NCBI GenBank assembly: GCA_023139255.1
Contig: JAGLNY010000152.1
Coordinates: 1-9,397, forward strand
Direction of reading: 5' to 3'
Source of the DNA: Spirochaetales bacterium
GTDB lineage: Bacteria > Spirochaetota > Spirochaetia > JABMQR01
DNA: 9,397 bases
The notes beneath the pieces are model-generated. The model ran no database searches. It worked only from the letters and a program-made list of their open reading frames with translations, and was not told where the DNA came from. Both the position numbers and the translations under genes were made by a program. Of this stretch, positions 1 to 6,200 are shown piece by piece; position 1 is the first letter of the stretch; each line of letters begins with the position of its first letter.

Positions 1-128
1 CATACATTCCGGCTATTCGTAAAGCGTGGAACGATGTAGAGGAACAAATGATGACCGGATTTTCGTTTGATGAGAAACAACTTTTTAAGCAGTTTATGGT
101 GAAGACTGTCACAAATCTATCAAATTGA
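1..128 (+). CDS. C-terminal end of a probable MarR-family transcriptional regulator (5' truncated by window edge)
   Basis: An open frame entering from the left edge (codons in register from base 3) gives 41 residues before TGA at 126-128. It begins YIPAIRKAWNDVEEQMMTGF and ends in a helix containing FDEKQLFKQFMVKT. This pattern, an aromatic or hydrophobic residue followed by a helix with W..VE.QM..GF and then a second amphipathic helix, is typical of the dimerisation helices closing MarR-type winged-helix repressors. The DNA-binding wing lies outside the window, so the family call is an inference from the tail only. It is co-directional with the DUF134 operon that starts about 100 bp downstream and could be a regulator of it. 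No convincing terminator follows it. Confidence 0.5.
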   Translation, partial: YIPAIRKAWNDVEEQMMTGFSFDEKQLFKQFMVKTVTNLSN

Positions 129-175
129 CTAAAAGAAAAAGACGGGGAAACAATACATTTTTTAGAAATCACCTC

Positions 176-204
176 TTGACTTATGAACATAAGTTCATTA
201 TTAT
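176..204 (+). promoter_or_regulatory. Sigma-70-type promoter with an operator-like palindrome in its spacer
   Basis: TTGACT (176-181) and TATTAT (199-204) are separated by exactly 17 bp, and each matches the consensus at five of six positions. The spacer contains a perfect inverted repeat, ATGAAC (183-188) and GTTCAT (193-198) around ATAA. A protein bound there would block RNA polymerase directly. The promoter lies 26 bp upstream of the DUF134 start codon and should drive the three-gene cluster. The repressor could be the DUF134 protein itself or the upstream MarR-like protein; the sequence does not decide. Confidence 0.75.
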
Positions 205-229
205 ATAAATGAAAAGACAAGGATGAGTT

Positions 230-685
230 ATGTCACGACCAAAAAAAGAACGGATCGTCCACCAGCCTCCATTGTTTGCTGATTTTAAGCCGGCTGGGAT
301 TCCCAGCAGCAATCTTCAGCCTGAACTATTGGGACTTGACGAATTTGAGGCTATTAGATTAGCAGATTATTTGGGAATGGATCATAATGAAGCAGCAGAG
401 GAGATGGAAATTTCCCGGCCTACATTTACCAGGCTGATAGAAGCAGCCAGGAAAAAAATGGCAACTTTTATTATTGAGGGGAAACACCTACAGATTGAGG
501 GTGGGAAAATACATTTTCGCGGTAATGTTATACAATGTCACAATTGTGGACATATGATCAAAACAAGATTTAATCAGAACATTACCAAATGCCCAGCCTG
601 TGGCTCTGACAATTTAATTGATTTAGCTGGAGGTTTTGGACACGGGTCATGCTGTCGCAGACATAGCCATCACGGCAGGAGGTGA
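230..685 (+). CDS. DUF134 (UPF0251) family HTH regulator with C-terminal zinc ribbon and Cys/His tail
   Basis: This 151-residue protein begins MSRPKKERIV and contains the hallmark run of the DUF134/UPF0251 family: PAGIP (21-25), LDEFEAIRLADYLGM (36-50) and EAAEEMEISRPTFTRLIEAA (54-73), a sigma-70 region-4-like helix-turn-helix. After it come two CxxC pairs, C103/C106 and C121/C124, spaced like a zinc ribbon, then a tail with paired cysteines and clustered histidines (141-148). The start is supported by AAGGA at 219-223, six bases before the ATG. The family is usually found beside NifX-type metal-cofactor proteins, as here. A metal- or redox-responsive regulator is a reasonable inference, but no ligand is shown. 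Its stop codon lies inside the ribosome-binding site of the next gene. Confidence 0.88.
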   Translation: MSRPKKERIVHQPPLFADFKPAGIPSSNLQPELLGLDEFEAIRLADYLGMDHNEAAEEMEISRPTFTRLIEAARKKMATFIIEGKHLQIEGGKIHFRGNVIQCHNCGHMIKTRFNQNITKCPACGSDNLIDLAGGFGHGSCCRRHSHHGRR

Positions 686-688
686 AGT

Positions 689-1051
689 ATGCCGAGAGGA
701 GATAGAATGGGTCCTGAAGGAATGGGACCGGGAACAGGAAGAGGTGCAGGTTTCTGCAATGGTTTCGACCGTCCGGGATTTATGAACCCATCACCTGGGT
801 ATGGTGCGGGAAATGGATTCCGAAGAGGTTTTCATCGCGAAAGGTTCGTTCATCAAGGGATGGGATTTGGCCGTCGAATACATTATAGACGTCCATACGC
901 GGATGCTTATGTGTATGGTGATCCAGGTGATGATCTCGATTATGGAGTGGGAAAGGAATTTCTTGAGAAAGAAATTAGTCAACTTAAAAAGCATCTGGAA
1001 GTGTTGGAAAAGCAGCTTTCAAACGTAGATAATGAAGAAGGAAAAGAATGA
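689..1051 (+). CDS. DUF5320-like Gly/Arg/Met-rich small protein with C-terminal coiled coil
   Basis: The 120-residue product opens with MPRGDRMGPEGMGPGTGRGA, the low-complexity Gly/Pro/Met start characteristic of DUF5320 proteins. A Gly/Arg/aromatic segment follows to about residue 70, then an acidic linker, and residues about 88-113 form a predicted coiled coil (FLEKEISQLKKHLEVLEKQL). The start is fixed by AGGAGGTGA at 677-685, a near-perfect anti-16S match that overlaps the preceding stop codon, so translation is probably coupled. Its last four bases overlap the start of the next gene (ATGA). Proteins of this type commonly sit between DUF134 regulators and NifX-like proteins. Their biochemical role is unknown; a scaffold or metal-cluster partner is only a guess. 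Confidence 0.8.
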   Translation: MPRGDRMGPEGMGPGTGRGAGFCNGFDRPGFMNPSPGYGAGNGFRRGFHRERFVHQGMGFGRRIHYRRPYADAYVYGDPGDDLDYGVGKEFLEKEISQLKKHLEVLEKQLSNVDNEEGKE

Positions 1052-1386
1052 AAAGAATTTTTGCCGTACCTACAGAGAAAAAAAAAGCCTGTGCACATTT
1101 TGGCCATTGCGAATCATTTGCAATAATCAAGACAGAAAATGGGGCAATAACCCAAGAGTCTTATGTTGACCCTCCTGAGCATCAGCCAGGTACCTATCCC
1201 AGATTCCTAGTGGGATTTGATGTAGATACCGTACTAGCCGGGGGTATGGGAGAGAAAGCACAGAGTTTATTCAGGCAGAATAACATTGAAGTTATTATGG
1301 GAGCCGGCACTGTAGATCCTTCTTCGTTGGTTGAAGAATATTTAAGCGGGCAATTGAAAACCAGTACTAATTTGTGTGACCACTGA
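1048..1386 (+). CDS. NifX/NifB-type dinitrogenase iron-molybdenum cofactor-like protein
   Basis: This 112-residue single-domain protein matches the dinitrogenase Fe-Mo cofactor biosynthesis fold. It has an N-terminal strand (MKRIFAVPTE), the conserved HFGHCESF segment (17-24) with potential metal-binding His and Cys, the GGMGEKAQSLF motif (65-75), and a CDH carboxy-terminus. Characterised relatives bind or shuttle iron-sulfur or iron-molybdenum clusters. Standalone copies in organisms without nitrogenase are common and have unknown targets. The ATG overlaps the preceding stop (ATGA, 1048-1051), with GGAAAAG upstream as the ribosome site, indicating translational coupling. No nif genes or Mrp-type ATPase are visible in the window, so nitrogen fixation should not be inferred. 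Confidence 0.88.
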   Translation: MKRIFAVPTEKKKACAHFGHCESFAIIKTENGAITQESYVDPPEHQPGTYPRFLVGFDVDTVLAGGMGEKAQSLFRQNNIEVIMGAGTVDPSSLVEEYLSGQLKTSTNLCDH

Positions 1387-1416
1387 GACAATTGAAAAAA
1401 TCTTTGAAAGAGTCTT

Positions 1417-1435
1417 CACTATCGCTGGAATAGTG
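1417..1435. terminator. Possible stem-loop between convergent genes
   Basis: CACTAT (1417-1422) and ATAGTG (1430-1435) can form a 6-bp stem with a 7-base loop at the convergent junction of the NifX-like gene and the kinase gene. The hairpin overlaps the last codon and stop of the kinase. There is no clean U-run directly after the stem on either strand; a T-rich stretch on the minus strand lies about 14 bases further on. It is a weak candidate only. Confidence 0.25.
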
Positions 1436-2402
1436 CTAAGATATCAATACCAAAGATATCTGCCAACTCTTTTGCCAGTTCAGCTGCTTGCGGCGGGTTT
1501 GTCCCTTGCCTGCAGCAGTTGATCTCGGCAGCTGTACTGGCATATTTAAGGGCAGTTACTGCAGTCTCCGGTGTTATGGATTTCAATTTTTCACGGGTAA
1601 GATTGCCAGACCAGTAAAAAAATGCCAAAAGGCCGGCATGAAACGTATCACCAGCTCCAATAGTATCAGTAATGGTAATATCTCTGGCAGCCAGGAATTC
1701 GTGTATTCCGTGAGAGAACCAGTGAACTCCATTTTTTCCCGCCGTGACAACACAAACAGACACACCATATTTCAATATTTCAGCAGCCGCAGACTCAAAT
1801 GATAAATCCGGGAACATCCACTCAAGATCCTCATCACTGATTTTTACGATATCTGATAATCGAAAAAGAGCCTCAAGCCGCTCAATGTATGATTCTCCAT
1901 CCTCAACAAGGGAGGGACGGATGTTAGGGTCAAAAGAAACTGGCACAAGGGCATTACGAGTACGAATAAAATTATAAATCCCGGAAGCTCCAGGCTCCAT
2001 AAGCAGGGAAATTGATCCTATCTGGAAACAGGAAGGTTCAGCTGACAGCTTGTCAATTGAGGAGGCAATCTCCAATTCTGTAATACTTCTGTCTGCAGAA
2101 CCGTTGGCAAAAAATGCATATTCCGCTTTTCCCTTGACAATTTTAGCAAACGCCAGGGTAGTAGGATTGTCTTTGGGAATAGCTGCACTGATATCAACTC
2201 CGTTTCCCGAGAGGTGCTTTGTCAGCATTTTCCCGAACATATCAGTTGATATACCGCTTATAAAAGCAGTCGGGACATCAAGACGTGATAGAGCTACGGC
2301 AGTATTCATCGGGGATCCGCCTGGGACCGGTTTATAGACCTGACTTGAACCCTCATCAATGTATATAAAATCTATTAAAGCCTCTCCAATAGTTATTATC
2401 AT
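1419..2402 (-). CDS. PfkB-family carbohydrate kinase (fructokinase-like)
   Basis: This 327-residue protein is full length for the ribokinase/PfkB superfamily and should phosphorylate a free sugar or sugar derivative with ATP in the cytoplasm. It begins MIITIGEALIDFI, has the first signature GGSPMNTAVALSRL (28-41), SFDPNIRP (156-163), the nucleotide-binding VTAGKNG (219-225), and the second signature DTIGAGDTFHAG (246-257), whose Asp252 is the expected catalytic base. The overall pattern resembles bacterial fructokinases, but substrate specificity cannot be read from these motifs. The start is supported by AGAGG a few bases upstream on the minus strand. It is the third gene of the Gfo/Idh locus, 81 bp after the broken second dehydrogenase. 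No defects are visible. Confidence 0.88.
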   Translation of the reverse strand: MIITIGEALIDFIYIDEGSSQVYKPVPGGSPMNTAVALSRLDVPTAFISGISTDMFGKMLTKHLSGNGVDISAAIPKDNPTTLAFAKIVKGKAEYAFFANGSADRSITELEIASSIDKLSAEPSCFQIGSISLLMEPGASGIYNFIRTRNALVPVSFDPNIRPSLVEDGESYIERLEALFRLSDIVKISDEDLEWMFPDLSFESAAAEILKYGVSVCVVTAGKNGVHWFSHGIHEFLAARDITITDTIGAGDTFHAGLLAFFYWSGNLTREKLKSITPETAVTALKYASTAAEINCCRQGTNPPQAAELAKELADIFGIDILALFQR

Positions 2403-2423
2403 TCTTTTCCTCTTGCTTATATA

Positions 2424-2436
2424 TTGGGATTCCCAA
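2424..2436. promoter_or_regulatory. 13-bp perfect palindrome upstream of the kinase gene
   Basis: TTGGGA (2424-2429) and TCCCAA (2431-2436) form a perfect inverted repeat around a single T, 22 bp upstream of the kinase start codon in otherwise AT-rich intergenic DNA. Position and symmetry suit an operator giving the kinase its own control, but no convincing -35/-10 pair surrounds it. Confidence 0.3.
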
Positions 2437-2483
2437 ATGTACCATATTATGACGTGATAGAGAAAGGGAAAAAGTTTTTAGTA

Positions 2484-3012
2484 TTAGTATTTTTTTACTT
2501 CTTGTAAGCAACTCCCGTTTCGAATTGATTCAGCAGCCATAGCTCCAACGGCTACTGCATTTCTTGCGGCTAGAGGGGATGTTTTAGGTTTAGCTTTTCC
2601 ACGAATATAATCAATGAAGTTATTAACAATAAGCGGGTCTGCACCGCCATGCCCTTCGGATTCTCCTTTTAAATTGTAGATAATGTCAGGTTTTGCGAAG
2701 TCATCGGTTCTATTGCAAAATACTTCGATCAGCGACAATTAAAAACACCTACCGGGAAAAGTAATTGTCGCTAATCATTACTTCGATAGAGCATTTTCCA
2801 TGATCCCCTCTGTTCTCGAGCCTCCCTTTTGTCCCTATGAAGGTATAGGTATAGTTTCTACATGAATCGGGAGTGTAGTGACATTGTAAATATGATGCCT
2901 GTACACCGTTTTCTAACTGCATGAGGATCATATTATGGTCTTCGACGTCAATAATAGGAGAGCTTTTTCTGGGTTAACGGGGGCCAATGACGCCAATTCG
3001 TAATTCTTTCAT
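2484..3012 (-). pseudogene. Degraded Gfo/Idh/MocA-family oxidoreductase (second copy of the pair)
   Basis: The ATG at 3012-3010 overlaps the stop of the upstream dehydrogenase (ATGA), and the frame starts MKELRIGVIG, the normal Rossmann-fold beginning of a Gfo/Idh protein. The sequence then jumps to C-terminal-domain material, so about 200 or more residues are missing. An in-frame PVNPEK leads to a run of five A (minus strand, 2968-2964). Adding one A would join it to SSPIIDVEDHNMILMQLENG, so a slip is likely. The C-terminal part runs in one frame to KCSIEV, is interrupted by a 58-bp insertion carrying a TAG stop, and resumes in another frame as IEVFCNRTDDFAKPDIIYNL to a TAA at 2486-2484. Removing the insertion restores the continuous frame CSIEVFCNRT. 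The lesions are independent, so loss of function is secure. The gene was probably translationally coupled to its intact neighbour. Confidence 0.88.
2721..2787. mobile_element. Miniature insertion (about 50 bp) with terminal inverted repeats and flanking direct repeats
   Basis: TACTTCGAT occurs at 2721-2729 and again at 2779-2787 as a 9-bp direct repeat. Between them lie 49 bp with inverted arms AGCGACAATTA (2731-2741) and TAATTGTCGCT (2762-2772), perfect over 11 bp and 14 of 15 if extended outward to 2727 and 2776. An alternative boundary, with the element at 2727-2776, gives an 8-bp duplication with one mismatch; both readings remove 58 bp. Excising 58 bp restores the reading frame of the host Gfo/Idh gene. 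There is no room for a transposase, so this is either a MITE-like element or the joined ends of an internally deleted insertion sequence. The family is not identified. Confidence 0.6.
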
Positions 3013-4154
3013 ATTTTTACCCCTAGTGAATTCCAGATTTCACTTAAGTCAATTACTGTTCCGTTTTCCCGTGCCTTATCAATGGTAATACCGACAACTG
3101 CGCTGAGCAATCCTTCTTCACCTCCACACACAGGAACAGTACCATTTACCATGGAATCGTGAAGTTCATTCATAATATTGAAATCTCCATCACCATGGCC
3201 TCCACCAATAAGTGTCATCATCTGTATTGCTTCATCTGTAATCGCTTTGTATTGAAGGACTCCTGAATAGAGTTCAATAATAAGGGTTCCCCCGCTGCAG
3301 TGAAAATACATTCTTCTCTCCGGAATAGTATTGCTCATTGTTGCCTGAAACTGTACACGTACTCCATTGTTGAATTCCATAATTGATACGACGTTATCCT
3401 CTATAGTTTTATGAGAAAGAAACGGATTGTTCTCGTCCAGGTCATACGATTCTGCAAGAGATTCCCATGTTGAAGTAAACAACTCTCTGTTTTCAATATA
3501 GAGATTTTCATTTTCCGGGATAAACATGTTATTACCACCGAAAGCAGCGATTTTCTTTGGGATTGATTCTGTAAACCAGTTGATGAGGTCTAAATCATGA
3601 ACACATTTTTCAAGAATATGTGGTCCTGCCAATTCCCGCCTCCTTCTCCAATTTTTCATGATGTAGGAGCCATGATCAGGAAGGATGTTCTCGCATGCGT
3701 TTATTGAAATAACCTTACCTAGTTTTCCACTTGTCAGGATTTCCTTTGCTTTTCTGTAAATTGATGCATAACGCAGGGTGAAGCCGGTGGCAAAAAGTTT
3801 ACTGCTTTTTTGATGACTTTTGTTAATTGCAATGCAATCTTCTATAGTAATTGCCAGCGGCTTTTCTGAAAACACATGTTTGTTATTTTCAAAAGCAGCG
3901 ATTATGTGTTCTTTGTGGAAAGCGTTTGGAGATCCTACAAGAACCCAGTCAATTTCCGGATCAGCAACCAGTTCTTCATACGACGTATATGCTATTCCTT
4001 TTCCATCATTAATTTTTTTCAGCATTTGCTGAACATTTGCAGACGAAGGATCCCATCCTCCTTTGAGCTGCAAATCTTTTTTATTTGTAAAATGTTTTAT
4101 TAACCCGCTTATTCTTCCACCGCAGCCGATAACGGCATATTGTATTTTTTTCAT
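3009..4154 (-). CDS. Gfo/Idh/MocA-family NAD(P)-dependent oxidoreductase
   Basis: This 381-residue protein has the length and order expected of the family. An N-terminal Rossmann fold begins KKIQYAVIGCGGRISG (2-17, glycine-rich dinucleotide loop), followed by VLVGSPNAFH (71-80), SEKPLAIT (96-103) with the conserved Glu-Lys-Pro, and a C-terminal alpha/beta domain. LEKCVHDLDLINWF (181-194) supplies the conserved His/Asp region of the active site. Such enzymes oxidise or reduce sugars, inositols or their derivatives with NAD(P); the substrate cannot be assigned. Translation starts at an ATG preceded by AAGGATGG. The stop overlaps the start of the broken second dehydrogenase. With the PfkB kinase downstream and a divergent AraC regulator upstream, it probably belongs to a carbohydrate or polyol catabolism operon. 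No transporter is seen nearby. Confidence 0.88.
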   Translation of the reverse strand: MKKIQYAVIGCGGRISGLIKHFTNKKDLQLKGGWDPSSANVQQMLKKINDGKGIAYTSYEELVADPEIDWVLVGSPNAFHKEHIIAAFENNKHVFSEKPLAITIEDCIAINKSHQKSSKLFATGFTLRYASIYRKAKEILTSGKLGKVISINACENILPDHGSYIMKNWRRRRELAGPHILEKCVHDLDLINWFTESIPKKIAAFGGNNMFIPENENLYIENRELFTSTWESLAESYDLDENNPFLSHKTIEDNVVSIMEFNNGVRVQFQATMSNTIPERRMYFHCSGGTLIIELYSGVLQYKAITDEAIQMMTLIGGGHGDGDFNIMNELHDSMVNGTVPVCGGEEGLLSAVVGITIDKARENGTVIDLSEIWNSLGVKI

Positions 4155-4190
4155 ACTATTCCATCCTTGGTTTTATTTTTAAGTTTAGTG

Positions 4191-4230
4191 TGGAATATAT
4201 GATAAATGAATACCAAAAACTGGATATATT
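4191..4230. promoter_or_regulatory. Possible control region of the Gfo/Idh operon: two similar half-sites 30 bp apart
   Basis: TGGAATATAT (4191-4200) and TGGATATATT (4221-4230) are near-identical direct repeats whose starts are 30 bp apart, about three helical turns. They lie just upstream of the minus-strand dehydrogenase. The minus-strand hexamer TATATT (4199-4194) could be a -10 box, but no good -35 stands 17 bp away (CAGTTT). A weak -35 next to an activator site is what AraC-type activation would predict. No binding evidence exists. Confidence 0.3.
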
Positions 4231-4338
4231 TTAACAATACCTGTAATATAGTTGATGACAGATTTATTCTCAAACGAGCGAGAGAAGTGGAGCAACTTGA
4301 TGGTCCATTTCCGAGCGAGAGCTGAGATCACAAGGTGA

Positions 4339-4367
4339 AATACCCCGCCCCTTAGGGTATTGATACC
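4339..4367 (+). promoter_or_regulatory. Stem-loop and overlapping palindrome in the leader of the AraC-type gene
   Basis: AATACCC (4339-4345) pairs perfectly with GGGTATT (4355-4361) over a 9-base C-rich loop. Its right arm overlaps a second palindrome, GGTAT-TG-ATACC (4356-4367). The structures lie 35 bases before the preferred AraC start codon. They could be a leader hairpin or an operator, or a remnant of a mobile element. A 10-bp direct repeat, CGAGCGAGAG, lies just upstream at 4275-4284 and 4312-4321. No function can be assigned. Confidence 0.3.
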
Positions 4368-4401
4368 TTTCATTTTGCATAGGTTAGAGGAGGAGCGGCA
4401 A

Positions 4402-5256
4402 ATGCAAGAGAATCAACTTGAGTTGTTTTTAAGAAATCTGAAGGAGCCTACTGATTACTATCAAGGGATATCATCGGATTTCTTGTATTTCCCGGAAAAT
4501 ATTGTATTCTTCTCACGACTTAAAATATCTGATTTATGTAATAATCTACCGATTATGCACTACAGATTCAATCTTGTTTTTTGTCTGAAAGGAAGTCTTC
4601 AAATTCACATAGATAATTACCTGTTAAACATATATGAGGGAGAATCTTTTCTAATATTCCCATTTCAAAACCACTACTATGTTTCTGCAGAAGCTTCTGA
4701 CATTATTTGCTTTTTTATCGGGTTTGATATGCAGGAAAGAAAAAATCTTGAGGCTTTACGGAATAACCCTGTAAAAATCAACTCTTTTGTTCTCTCTTGT
4801 CTGGAGCAGATTATTTCACTATCGGATACGTTTAAGGTAAATCTGGTTTCAACTATCATTCTTTCAAATATTGAAAACTGTACAGTTGGAAATCCTATAG
4901 CTTTTTCAAGTACAAGGACTAATGGTAACTCTATTGTTGCCCGTGTCCAGAAATATGTCTACTCAGATCTCGGTAAAGCAGTTACTACAACAATAGTCGC
5001 AAAGGAATTGGGAATTTCAGAAAGTAATTTACATAAACAATTTAAAAAAGCCATTGGGATAAGCCCTGGCAAGTATTTACGGGAAGTGAAGATCAACTAT
5101 GCCTGTTCAATTTTGGAAGCAAGGAAACTTTCAGTAACCGAGACGGCTGCACATTGCGGATTTGATTCTGTATATAGTTTTTCAAGAACTTTCAAAAAAG
5201 TAACAGGTTTCTCTCCCAGTCAATTTAGAAAAAGAAGAAAGCGGGAAGACTATTAA
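4402..5256 (+). CDS. AraC-family transcriptional regulator
   Basis: The 284-residue product has an N-terminal cupin-like sensing region (about residues 25-110, with MHYRFNLVFCLKGSLQIHI and EGESFLIFPFQNHYY). Its C-terminal AraC/XylS DNA-binding domain (about 179-284) has two helix-turn-helix units: VAKELGISESNLHKQFKKAI (199-218), and ETAAHCGFDSVYSFSRTFKK (247-266) leading to GFSPSQFRK. The ATG at 4402 is preferred over an in-frame TTG at 4360 because AGGAGG (4388-4393) stands eight bases before it. It is transcribed divergently from the Gfo/Idh operon and is its most likely regulator, sensing the sugar or a product of its breakdown. The effector is unknown. No terminator is evident after it. 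Confidence 0.9.
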   Translation: MQENQLELFLRNLKEPTDYYQGISSDFLYFPENIVFFSRLKISDLCNNLPIMHYRFNLVFCLKGSLQIHIDNYLLNIYEGESFLIFPFQNHYYVSAEASDIICFFIGFDMQERKNLEALRNNPVKINSFVLSCLEQIISLSDTFKVNLVSTIILSNIENCTVGNPIAFSSTRTNGNSIVARVQKYVYSDLGKAVTTTIVAKELGISESNLHKQFKKAIGISPGKYLREVKINYACSILEARKLSVTETAAHCGFDSVYSFSRTFKKVTGFSPSQFRKRRKREDY

Positions 5257-5266
5257 GATTAGTTTA

Positions 5267-5275
5267 TGGTAGAAT
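5267..5275 (+). promoter_or_regulatory. Possible extended -10 promoter for the FMN-binding protein gene
   Basis: TGGTAGAAT matches the extended -10 pattern TGnTATAAT with one mismatch, 75 bp upstream of the ATG at 5351. No good -35 hexamer lies at the normal distance. It would allow the following genes to be expressed separately from the AraC gene. Confidence 0.35.
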
Positions 5276-5350
5276 GAATGCTCTTAATGTGAGACAGAGG
5301 GAAGTTATAGATTGTTTGCTGCAATCATAAAACAAAATATGGAGGAAAAT

Positions 5351-5725
5351 ATGGCATTATTAACAGAAAAAGTAAGCAAGGCGTGGGAGAATCGTAAAGG
5401 ACCTGTAATCTTAAGTACAGTGGATAAAGATGGTGTTCCCAACGCAATCTATGCTACTTGCGTCACAAAATTCGATGAAGGAACACTGGTAGTCGCGGAT
5501 AATTTCTTTGACAAAACACGAAAGAACATCCTTACCGGTAGTAAGGGATCAATTCTTTTTATAACAAACGAAGATAAGGCGTATCAGGTCAAGGGAACAA
5601 TTGAATACTTAAAAAACGGTAAGATATTTGAAGATATGAAATGCTGGAACGGAGAACGTCCAGGACATGCTGCAACGACTTTAAAGGTGGAAGAAGTTTA
5701 TTCCGGTGCAGAAAAACTTGTATAA
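5351..5725 (+). CDS. Pyridoxamine 5'-phosphate oxidase-related FMN-binding split-barrel protein
   Basis: This 124-residue protein has the features of small PPOX-type flavin-binding barrels. They are a leading helix (LTEKVSKAWENRKG), the strand pair GPVILSTVDKDGVPNAIYAT (17-36), GTLVVADNFFDKTRKNI (44-60), which resembles the flavin phosphate-binding segment of the family, and SILFITNEDKAYQVKGTIEY (67-86). Relatives are flavin- or deazaflavin-dependent reductases or simple flavin binders. No vitamin B6 activity should be assumed at this length. The ATG at 5351 is chosen over an upstream in-frame TTG (5312) and ATG (5339) because GGAGG (5341-5345) precedes it by five bases. A membrane-protein gene follows at 5759. 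Confidence 0.8.
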   Translation: MALLTEKVSKAWENRKGPVILSTVDKDGVPNAIYATCVTKFDEGTLVVADNFFDKTRKNILTGSKGSILFITNEDKAYQVKGTIEYLKNGKIFEDMKCWNGERPGHAATTLKVEEVYSGAEKLV

Positions 5726-5758
5726 ATGAAGCAAATTACAAGTTCAGGGGATTTTGAT

Positions 5759-6139
5759 ATGAGTAATTTGATTGATAAAGAACAAGTTCCTATAAGGCGG
5801 GAAACCAAACGCAGAACATTGGTTAAAAGTGTTCTTTGGCGTTTTATCGGTGTTGTATGGACATGGATTGGTGCTTATTTCATTATGTTATTAGTTCCTC
5901 CTACATATAATACTGCCGCTTTGATCGCTACGTTTATAGTTATTTATCATCATTCGACCCGAATGATAATGTATTATTTTTACGAGAGGATATGGAATTC
6001 TATTCCATGGGGCAAAAAAGGTGATTCTGTACCAATGAAAAAACGGGATATTCTTTTCTGGATCATGGGAATTGTTCTTTCCATACTATTTGTATTTCTG
6101 TTGATTCTTTATGTAACACCACTAATAAAAGGAAAATGA
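5759..6139 (+). CDS. DUF2061-family membrane protein
   Basis: The 126-residue product has a basic N-terminal region (IRRETKRRTLVKSVLWR, 12-28) and three hydrophobic segments (about 26-46, 52-74 and 99-121). The KSVLWRFIGVVWTW start, HSTRMIMYYFYERIWNSIPWG (65-85) and overall size match DUF2061 proteins, which are small inner-membrane proteins of unknown function often found near assimilatory sulfur genes. None of those genes is present here. The third hydrophobic segment extends beyond the core domain. An in-frame ATG at 5726 directly follows the previous stop but lacks a ribosome site. The ATG at 5759 has AGGGG at 5746-5750, eight bases upstream, and is preferred. It is probably co-transcribed with the FMN-binding protein gene. 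Confidence 0.75.
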   Translation: MSNLIDKEQVPIRRETKRRTLVKSVLWRFIGVVWTWIGAYFIMLLVPPTYNTAALIATFIVIYHHSTRMIMYYFYERIWNSIPWGKKGDSVPMKKRDILFWIMGIVLSILFVFLLILYVTPLIKGK

Positions 6140-6200
6140 AACATAGATGATTAATCTTACTTAATTGTCCGTATCATTATTAAAAAGGGAGATTATTACT

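Noticed and set aside
293..307. 15-bp palindrome GCTGGGA-T-TCCCAGC sharing an 11-bp core with the palindrome before the kinase gene
   Set aside because: It encodes the conserved Gly-Ile-Pro of the DUF134 family, so coding constraint explains it; a shared operator with the kinase is not supported.
1048..1386. Evidence for nitrogen fixation from the NifX-like gene
   Set aside because: Standalone members of this fold are common in non-fixing anaerobes, and no nitrogenase genes are in the window.
1439..1461. Inverted repeat AGATATC/GATATCT near the kinase 3' end
   Set aside because: It lies inside the coding sequence for Asp-Ile-Phe-Gly-Ile-Asp-Ile, where similar codons make the repeat, and there is no U-run.
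4185..4373. Minus-strand 62-codon frame in the divergent region
   Set aside because: It has no ribosome site, no recognisable motif, and overlaps the control region of the flanking genes.
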